Shown here piece after piece: positions 56,876 to 64,000 of a stretch of DNA of 64,000 bases. The position numbers and the translations under genes were made by a program. The stretch lies in NCBI RefSeq assembly GCF_000768685.1, contig NZ_AVPK01000001.1, positions 62,001 to 126,000 on the forward strand. The letters run 5' to 3'. Origin of the DNA: Knoellia subterranea KCTC 19937. GTDB lineage: Bacteria; Actinomycetota; Actinomycetes; Actinomycetales; Dermatophilaceae. The notes beneath the pieces were generated by a model. It did no database searches. It saw only the letters and a program-made list of their open reading frames with translations, and was not told where the DNA came from. Within the stretch, counting starts at the first letter, position 1. The number at the start of each line of letters is the position of its first letter.

Positions 56876-58702
56876 TCAGACCTTCGCGTCCGCCGAACTG
56901 TCCACCGACTCGGTGGGGGTGGCACCGGGGAGAGTGACGAGCTCGCCCACGCCCTCACCGGGAGCCGCCTCCTCGTAGGTGAGGGTGAAGTCGTCCCCGT
57001 GCTCGGTGACGCCGGCGACCACGGCCTGCTCGACGGCAGCCACGGCATAGGCCCGGCGCACGACCAGCGGGTCCTGCGACAGGTCCTTCACGAGCGCCAC
57101 GGCCAGGCCGACCATCACGAGGAGGAACGGCAGGGCCGCCACGATCGTGATGTTCTGAAGCCCGGACAGGGCGTCCGAACCACCGACGACCAGCATGACG
57201 GCGGCGACGGCACCAGTCGCGGCACCCCAGAAGATGACCGTCGGCCGGCTCGGCGCGAGGGTGCCTCGCTCCGAGAGCGTGCCCATGACGATCGAGGCGG
57301 CATCCGCACCGGACACGAAGAAGATCGCGACGAGGAGCATCACGACGATCGAGGTGATCGTCGACATCGGCATCGTCTCGAGCATCCCGAACAGGGTGGC
57401 CTCCGGCGTCTCGGCCCCGGCGAGGTCAGTGCCACCGCGCTGGGTGTCGATGCCCGCACCACCGAAGATCGCGAACCAGACGAGCGAGACGAGGCTCGGC
57501 ACGAGCAGCACACCGGTGACGAACTGACGGACGGTGCGACCGCGCGAGATGCGCGCAATGAACATGCCGACGAAGGGCGTCCACGACACCCACCATGCCC
57601 AGTAGAAGATCGTCCAGCCGGAGAGCCAGGTCTGCATGGCGTCGCCGCCAGCGGCGTCCGTGCGGGCCGACATCATCGCGAGGTCCTGGAAGTAGGAGCC
57701 CACGGCGGTCGGGACGAGGTTGAGGATGAAGACGGTCGGGCCGACGACGAACACGAAGACGGCCAATGCGAGGGCCAGGACCATGTTGGTGTTGGACAGC
57801 CACTGGATGCCCTTGGAGACACCGGAGACCGCGGACAGGATGAAGCACAGGGTCAGCACGGTGATGATCGCGACGAGAACGCCATTGCCGGCGCGGCCGA
57901 TGCCGCCGACGATCTCGAGGCCCGACCCGATCTGGAGTGCGCCGAGTCCGAGCGAGGCCGCGGACCCGAAGAGCGTCGCGAAGATCGCAAGGATGTCGAT
58001 GACTCGACCGGCGGGACCGTTCGCGCGGCGCTCGCCCAGGAGCGGCGCGAAGGCCGAGCTGATGAGCAGCGAACGGCCGCGACGGAACACGCCGTAGCCC
58101 ACGGCGAGCCCGACGACCGCATAGATCGCCCACGGGTGCAGCGTCCAGTGGAACAGTGTCGTCGCCATGGCCGTCTGGACGGCCTCGGGGTTGCCGGCCT
58201 CGCCGGTGCCGGGCGGCGGAGTCGCGAAGTGCGCAACCGGCTCGGAGACGCCATAGAACATCAGGCCGATGCCCATGCCGGCGGAGAACATCATGGCGAT
58301 CCACGACACGGTCCGGAACTCGGGCTGCTCGTCGTCGCGGCCCAGCGGGATCCGACCAAACTTGCCGGCCGCCAGCCAGATGACGAAGACGACGAAGCCC
58401 GAGGCCACGAGGGAGAAGAGCCAGCCCATGTTGTGGACGACCCACGACAAGCTGTTGGACGAGGCCGTGCCGAGGGTCTCGGTGCTCAGGAAACCCCAGA
58501 GCACGAAGCCGATGGCGATGGCAGCCGTGACGCCGAAGACGACGGTGTCGAGCTTCTGCGGTGCATCCGCGGGGTGTTCCTCGACCGGGTTGTCGAGGGC
58601 GGGGTGGGGGGCCTCATCACGAAGCGGACCATCGAGGATCTCGCGCTCGCCCGCTGCATCTCCGGGGGCCGTGGGGCCGGTATTCATGAGTTTCTGGTTC
58701 AC
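56876..58702 (-). CDS. BCCT-family betaine/choline/carnitine transporter
   Basis: 608 residues, 12 spans. BCCT signatures: LFHWTLHPWAIYAVVGLAVG and FYWAWWVSWTPFVGMFIARI with the tryptophan cluster of the betaine site. About 50 polar residues precede the first span and an acidic C-terminal tail follows (TYEEAAPGEGVGEL), regions known to sense osmotic state in BetP. Sodium- or proton-driven uptake of a compatible solute is expected. GTG at 58702; an ATG at 58687 would be five residues shorter. Confidence 0.93.
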   Translation of the reverse strand: MNQKLMNTGPTAPGDAAGEREILDGPLRDEAPHPALDNPVEEHPADAPQKLDTVVFGVTAAIAIGFVLWGFLSTETLGTASSNSLSWVVHNMGWLFSLVASGFVVFVIWLAAGKFGRIPLGRDDEQPEFRTVSWIAMMFSAGMGIGLMFYGVSEPVAHFATPPPGTGEAGNPEAVQTAMATTLFHWTLHPWAIYAVVGLAVGYGVFRRGRSLLISSAFAPLLGERRANGPAGRVIDILAIFATLFGSAASLGLGALQIGSGLEIVGGIGRAGNGVLVAIITVLTLCFILSAVSGVSKGIQWLSNTNMVLALALAVFVFVVGPTVFILNLVPTAVGSYFQDLAMMSARTDAAGGDAMQTWLSGWTIFYWAWWVSWTPFVGMFIARISRGRTVRQFVTGVLLVPSLVSLVWFAIFGGAGIDTQRGGTDLAGAETPEATLFGMLETMPMSTITSIVVMLLVAIFFVSGADAASIVMGTLSERGTLAPSRPTVIFWGAATGAVAAVMLVVGGSDALSGLQNITIVAALPFLLVMVGLAVALVKDLSQDPLVVRRAYAVAAVEQAVVAGVTEHGDDFTLTYEEAAPGEGVGELVTLPGATPTESVDSSADAKV

Positions 58703-58897
58703 GGGTGATTCGGCGCGAACGCCGCTCCTTCGTTGTTCTCGTCAGTCACGTACGCGGCTCAGATGCCGCCAGCTTCAGGTTCTTGCAACCTGTCCACCAT
58801 GCCGAACATGACGCTCGATCTCAACCTGAGGGGTGCAGGTGGGCGTCCTCACGGACGCGTCCAAAGACGGTGACGGACGCGGCGAACGACCATTCCG

Positions 58898-58910
58898 GTA
58901 TGCCGTCCGC
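58898..58910 (+). repeat. Exact 13-mer GTATGCCGTCCGC downstream of era
   Basis: Continues TCACCTTCGCGAGG, ending almost at the era stop codon (58925). Placement directly after a stop codon mirrors the copy at 44109. Confidence 0.8.
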
Positions 58911-58924
58911 TCACCTTCGCGAGG

Positions 58925-59857
58925 TCAGAAACCCAGTCGTTGCAACTGTTTCGGGTCGCGCTGCCAGTCCTTGGCGATCTTGACGTGGAGGTCGAGGTGG
59001 ATGCGCTGTCCGAGCAGTTTCTCGATCCCGGCCCGGGCCGTGGCACCGACTTCGCGCAGGCGCGATCCACCGCGGCCGATGATGATCGCCTTCTGGGACG
59101 AGCGCTCGACGAAGACGTTGACGCGCACGTCCATGAGGGGTTTGTCCGCGGGCCGGTCCTCGCGCTGGATCATCTCCTCGACGACGACCGCAAGCGAGTG
59201 GGGCAACTCGTCGCGCACTCCCTCGAGGGCGGCCTCGCGGACGAGTTCGGCGATCATCACGACGTGCGGTTCGTCGGTGAGGACGTCATCGGGATAGAGG
59301 GGGCCCGGCGACGGCGGCAGGTATTTCGCCAGGACGCTCGCGACCGTGTCGACCTGGTCCCCCTTGGTGGCGGAGCACGGGACGATCTCGGCCCAGTCCC
59401 CGAGCTGGTCGATGGCGATGAGGTGCTCGGCCAGGCGCTTGCGGTCGACCTTGTCCGACTTCGTCGCGAGGGCGACGACGGGGGTCCGCTTGGCCTGACG
59501 CAGTTCGGCGAGTTCGCGGGCGATGAACTGGTCACCCGGACCGATGCGCTGGTCCGACGGGAGGCAGAAGCCGACGACGTCGACATCGAGGAGCGTCTCG
59601 CGCACGAGGTCGTTGAGTCGCTCGCCGAGCAGGGTCCGGGGTTTGTGCAGGCCCGGGGTGTCGACGAGGACGATCTGGCTCGTCGGACTCGTGACGATGC
59701 CTCGGATCGTGTGCCGCGTCGTCTGCGGCTTGCTCGAGGTGATCGCGACCTTGTCGCCGACAAGGGCGTTGGTCAGGGTCGACTTGCCCGCGTTGGGTCG
59801 TCCCACCAGGCAGGCGAATCCCGCAACGTAGGGCGTGGCAGCGGTGTCATCAGTCAT
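58925..59857 (-). CDS. era: GTPase Era
   Basis: 310 residues; assists 16S rRNA maturation and small-subunit assembly. G1 GRPNAGKST (19-27), G2 around TTRHTIRGI, G3 DTPGL, G4 in TKSDK, and the C-terminal KH domain with IIIGRGGSRLREVG. Its start overlaps the CNNM stop by eight bases, within a run conserved in actinobacteria: HIT, phoH, ybeY, CNNM, era. Confidence 0.96.
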   Translation of the reverse strand: MTDDTAATPYVAGFACLVGRPNAGKSTLTNALVGDKVAITSSKPQTTRHTIRGIVTSPTSQIVLVDTPGLHKPRTLLGERLNDLVRETLLDVDVVGFCLPSDQRIGPGDQFIARELAELRQAKRTPVVALATKSDKVDRKRLAEHLIAIDQLGDWAEIVPCSATKGDQVDTVASVLAKYLPPSPGPLYPDDVLTDEPHVVMIAELVREAALEGVRDELPHSLAVVVEEMIQREDRPADKPLMDVRVNVFVERSSQKAIIIGRGGSRLREVGATARAGIEKLLGQRIHLDLHVKIAKDWQRDPKQLQRLGF

Positions 59858-61151
59858 GGGAACTCCCGGAGTCGGCTGCCTGCATCATCTCGTGTGCGGC
59901 GGGGGCGATGCGTTCGACGATGACCGTCGCGATGCGGTGGCGTCGACCGGCCATCCGCTCGGCGGTGAGGCGCAGGCCGGCGACCTCGCACGTCGAACCG
60001 AGGATCGGGACACGGCCGATGGTCTTGCCGATGAGGCCACCCACGGTGTCGACCTCGTCCTCGTCGATCGTCACACCGAGTTCCTCGGCGAGGTCATCGA
60101 TGTCCATCGTCGCGTCGACGCGCCAGCGCCCGTCGCCGAGATCCTCGAGATCGGGTGTCTCGCGGTCGTATTCGTCCGCAATCTCACCGACGATCTCCTC
60201 GATGATGTCCTCGATCGTCACCAGCCCGGCGGTTCCACCCCATTCGTCCACGACGAGGGCGAAGTGCGTCTGATCGCGCTGCATCTCCCGGAGCAGGGCA
60301 TCGACCGGCTTGGACTCCGGGATGAACGGCATCGGCCGCATGAGCTCGGCGACCGGAGTGGTGGCGCTCGCCGGGTCGGCGGTGACTCGGCGCACGACGT
60401 CCTTGAAATAGAGGAGGCCGAGGACGTCGTCGGAGTCCTCTCCCGTCACCGGGATGCGTGAATAACCGCTGCGGAGAAAGAGATTCATCGCCTTGCGGGC
60501 TTCACGGTCGCCGTCGATCGTCACCATGTCGGTCCGCGGCACCATGACCTCACGGGCAACGGTGTCGCCCAGCTCGAAGACCGAGTGGATCATCTGGCGC
60601 TCCTCGGCCTCGATGACCGAGGACTCGCCGGCGAGGTCGACGAGGTCGCGCAGCTCGGACTCACTCTCGAACGGCCCGTCCCGATACCCGCGCCCAGGCG
60701 TGACCGCGTTGGCGAGGAGCACGAGGAGACGGGCCAGTGGCCCGAGGACGCGGCGAAGCCAGATCGCCACGGGTGCCGCGAGGAGCGAGACGCTGCTCGC
60801 GTGCTGCCCGCCGAGGGTGCGGGGCGAGACGCCCACGAGCGCGAAGGAAAGGACCGCGAGGATCGCGATGGCGATCAGGAGTGGCTTCCACGTGCCGTCG
60901 ACCGTGCGGTGCACGGCCACGGTGACGAGGACGGCCGTCGTCATCTCGGCGATGACGCGGACGAATGCGAGGACGGAGAGATAGGCCGGTCCGTCGGCGA
61001 CCACCGTGGCCAGCGATCGAGACCCGGCCCGTCCCTCGTCGAGCAGTTCCTGTGCGCGCACGCGGGACACGCGGTACAGCGCGGCCTCGGCGGCGGACAG
61101 GACGAAGGCGAGGACGAGTCCGAGGACGCTGATGACGACGAGTCTGGTCAT
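59850..61151 (-). CDS. CNNM/CorC-type membrane protein with CBS domains
   Basis: 433 residues. DUF21 membrane domain (FVLSAAEAALYRVSRVRAQE, VSPRTLGGQHASSVSLLAAP), CBS pair (MVPRTDMVTIDGDREARKAM, HFALVVDEWGGTAGLVTIED) and the CorC_HlyC domain with VAGLRLTAERMAGRRHRIAT. Paralogue of 32628-33944, but this is the copy in the conserved ybeY-era context. Divalent cation handling is the family's presumed role. Confidence 0.92.
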   Translation of the reverse strand: MTRLVVISVLGLVLAFVLSAAEAALYRVSRVRAQELLDEGRAGSRSLATVVADGPAYLSVLAFVRVIAEMTTAVLVTVAVHRTVDGTWKPLLIAIAILAVLSFALVGVSPRTLGGQHASSVSLLAAPVAIWLRRVLGPLARLLVLLANAVTPGRGYRDGPFESESELRDLVDLAGESSVIEAEERQMIHSVFELGDTVAREVMVPRTDMVTIDGDREARKAMNLFLRSGYSRIPVTGEDSDDVLGLLYFKDVVRRVTADPASATTPVAELMRPMPFIPESKPVDALLREMQRDQTHFALVVDEWGGTAGLVTIEDIIEEIVGEIADEYDRETPDLEDLGDGRWRVDATMDIDDLAEELGVTIDEDEVDTVGGLIGKTIGRVPILGSTCEVAGLRLTAERMAGRRHRIATVIVERIAPAAHEMMQAADSGSSHD

Positions 61152-61202
61152 CGCTCGGCCCTCCCGGGTCCCGACATCACGCGGACGTCGGGACTGGCTG
61201 GG

Positions 61203-61666
61203 TCAGGCACCGTTTCGGCCCCTCGTCGCCAGGAAGGTGAGGAGGAGCTGGCGCTGCAGCTCGAACATCTCCTTCTCCTCCTCGGGCTCGGCGTGGTCGT
61301 AGCCGAGGAGGTGCAGGATGCCGTGGGTCGTGAGGAGCAGAAGTTCCTCTTCGGTCGCGTGCCCTGCCGCGGCGGCCTGCTTCTCGGCCACGCTCGGGCA
61401 CAGCACGATGTCTCCGAGGACGCCCTCCTCGGGGTCCTCGTCATCGCTGCCCGGGCGGAGTTCGTCCATCGGGAAGCTCATGACGTCGGTCGGCCCCGGC
61501 AGGTCCATCCACTGCACGTGGAGGGTCTCCATCGCCGCTTCGTCGACGAGCCGCAGACAGAGGTCGGCCTGCGGGTGGACCTTCATCTCGCCCATGACGT
61601 AACGGGCGCACGCGACGAGTTCGAGCTCGTCGAGCCGGAATTCGGTCTCGTTGAGGACGTCGATGC

Positions 61667-61670
<4 letters not shown>
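61203..61670 (-). CDS. ybeY: rRNA maturation endoribonuclease YbeY
   Basis: 155 residues. Zinc ligands His116, His120 and His126 in [32 protein letters not shown] precedes them. Processes 16S rRNA 3' end and takes part in ribosome quality control. Its start overlaps the phoH stop by four bases. Confidence 0.95.
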
Positions 61671-62788
<1,118 letters not shown>

Positions 62789-62814
62789 GTTGTCCCCCAG
62801 TCTACGGTTTCGCG

Positions 62815-63171
62815 TCAGCCGGGAGGCCATTGCATTGACCGGCCTCCGAGCACGTGCAGGTGCGCGTGGAAGACGGTCTGGCCCGCCTCGGCCCCGGTGT
62901 TGAAGACCAGCCGGTAGCCGCCGTCGAGGCCCTCGGCCGCGGCCACGTCCCTGGCGAGGCTCACGACGTCAGCCAGCTCCTCGGCGTGGACCGCGAGCGC
63001 ACCGGCGTTCTCGACGTGCCGTTTGGGGACGACGAGGACGTGGGTCGGCGCCTGGGGGTTGATGTCGCGGAAGGCGAGGCTGCGGTCGGTCTCGGCGACG
63101 ACGTCGGGCTCAATCTCGCGGGAAACGAACCGGCAGAAGAGGCAGTCGGACGGAGTCGGCGCTTCGGACAT
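62815..63171 (-). CDS. HIT family nucleotide-binding protein
   Basis: 118 residues; the histidine triad His102-x-His104-x-His106 (FHAHLHVLGGRSMQWPPG) hydrolyses adenosine 5'-phosphoramidates and similar. Cys10 and Cys13 (DCLFCRFVSREI) form part of the usual zinc site. First gene of the leftward HIT-phoH-ybeY-CNNM-era run, 26 bases before phoH. Confidence 0.94.
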   Translation of the reverse strand: MSEAPTPSDCLFCRFVSREIEPDVVAETDRSLAFRDINPQAPTHVLVVPKRHVENAGALAVHAEELADVVSLARDVAAAEGLDGGYRLVFNTGAEAGQTVFHAHLHVLGGRSMQWPPG

Positions 63172-63221
63172 GCTCCGACAGTAAACCGATCACCGCCCCA
63201 GGGCGTCTCACCGGCGTGACA

Positions 63222-63764
63222 ATGACACCCGTGGGAACCCGACGTGACGCTGCAGCACGTGCGGCCGCCGATGACGGCGTGTCGACCCTGTATGCCGTCC
63301 AGTGGCGTCCCATGGTTCGGCTCGCCTGGCTCTTCGTGCACGACGACCTCCTCGCCGAGGAGATCGCCCAGGATGCCTTCATCTCGCTCCATCGCAAGTG
63401 GAGCGACGTCCAGGAAGGCCGCGCGACGGCATACCTGCGGCAGTGCGTCGTCAACGGTGCGCGCTCCGCGCTGCGGCACCACAACGTCGAGCGGCGCTAC
63501 CTCGATTCGCTGCGGGACTCCACGCGCCGACTCACGGCCGTCAGCGCCGAGGACTCCGTGATCGCCACCGCGGGTTCGGCCGATCTCTTCGCGCGTCTCC
63601 AGACCTTGCCCGACCGACAACGTGAGGTGCTCGTCCTGCGCTACTACCTCGACCTCAGCGAGGCCCAGATCGCCGAGACGCTCGGGATCGCTCCGGGGTC
63701 GGTCAAGGCCCACGCCCACCGGGGTCTCGCAGCCCTGCGCATCCAGATGGAGGAGCGGCCATGA
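63222..63764 (+). CDS. SigE-family ECF sigma factor
   Basis: 180 residues from the ATG at 63222 (GTG at 63216 and 63231 are alternatives; no ribosome site is visible). Region 2: TLYAVQWRPMVRLAWLFVHD, LLAEEIAQDAFISLHRKW. Region 4: LPDRQREVLVLRYYLDLSEA, QIAETLGIAPGSVKAHAHRG. A complete small ECF factor, co-translated with the next gene, probably its regulator or effector. Confidence 0.9.
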   Translation: MTPVGTRRDAAARAAADDGVSTLYAVQWRPMVRLAWLFVHDDLLAEEIAQDAFISLHRKWSDVQEGRATAYLRQCVVNGARSALRHHNVERRYLDSLRDSTRRLTAVSAEDSVIATAGSADLFARLQTLPDRQREVLVLRYYLDLSEAQIAETLGIAPGSVKAHAHRGLAALRIQMEERP

Positions 63765-64000
63765 GCACCCACCTCGACCCGTCCGACACCGAGCGCGAAC
63801 TGCGCGAGGCACTCGCCACGCGGGCGCGGCAGATCCAGCCGTCCGACCGCTTGGACGCCATCCTGCACGAGGCCTCGGCGGTGGAGACGTCGCGTTCACG
63901 GGGTCCATGGCTGGCGGCCGCGGGCGTGGCCGCGGCGGCGGCGGTCGTGGCCGGCGTCGTGTGGGCCGCCCAACCCGACACCGACTCGACGCTGCCGGGC
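63761..64000 (+). CDS. Membrane protein downstream of the sigma factor (C-terminus beyond window)
   Basis: 80 codons visible from an ATG overlapping the sigma stop (ATGA). Cytosolic N-terminus (DTERELREALATRARQIQPS, RLDAILHEASA), then one span WLAAAGVAAAAAVVAGVVWA. Layout like the anti-sigma or effector membrane proteins encoded after SigE-family factors; no zinc motif is visible in the part shown. Confidence 0.7.
   Translation, partial: MSTHLDPSDTERELREALATRARQIQPSDRLDAILHEASAVETSRSRGPWLAAAGVAAAAAVVAGVVWAAQPDTDSTLPG

Overview
GC-rich (about 70%), gene-dense actinobacterial chromosome. A FasR-fabD-fabH-acpP-fabF-accD operon, DUF3145, a CE1758/CE1759-type flavin oxidoreductase pair, SigE-family sigma factors, frequent GTG starts and tRNAs without encoded CCA point to Micrococcales, perhaps the Intrasporangiaceae/Dermatophilaceae group. 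That placement is inferred from gene families and gene order; no search was run.

Layout. 1-4149: 5'-coding part of a secreted glycerophosphodiesterase, argG, a small membrane protein and the fatty-acid regulator FasR. 4228-9564: fatty-acid synthesis operon, in which FabD carries a biotinyl-like C-terminal domain lacking the modifiable lysine. 9724-10239: DUF3145. 10514-17921: a 7.4-kb island bounded by 47-bp direct repeats of the 3' part of a CAU-anticodon tRNA. It holds a CsoR/CstR-type repressor, DUF302 protein, thioredoxin, three rhodanese-containing proteins, a persulfide-dioxygenase-like enzyme, a TauE-type exporter, two TACCCC-N2-GGGGTA operators and a broken serine recombinase. 18091-21420: amino-acid ABC transporter (gluABCD type). 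21487-29016: tRNA-Asn, a dnaG block, RibD/DHFR-like protein, dgt, YdeI-like protein, dusB and a sulfurtransferase. 29013-36698: a sigma-factor/propeller fusion, the LLM oxidoreductase pair, a CNNM protein, hypotheticals and an MFS pump. 36727-43357: glyS, the Zur-controlled znuACB-zur locus, uppS and recO. 43428-52052: hypothetical, alkB, an acyltransferase/racemase pair, leuA with a leucine-rich leader peptide, two exported proteins, an ASCH/HhH protein and a DDAH. 52062-64000: MFS pump with its ArsR-type regulator, GNAT, asd, a secreted protein with no clear start codon, a BCCT carrier, the era-CNNM-ybeY-phoH-HIT row and the start of a SigE-type sigma locus.

The main signal outside the genes is a repeated DNA word. 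GTATGCCG/CGGCATAC occurs about 40 times and the 13-mer GTATGCCGTCCGC ten times, on both strands, inside genes in several reading frames and between genes, including an inverted pair forming a hairpin after gluB. Chance would predict far less than one copy of the 13-mer. The pattern resembles a DNA uptake sequence, which is unproven. A second, independent family of intergenic palindromes has CGAC(T/C)T(A/C)TTGC tips (three full copies, one half copy). All counts and coordinates were made by eye.
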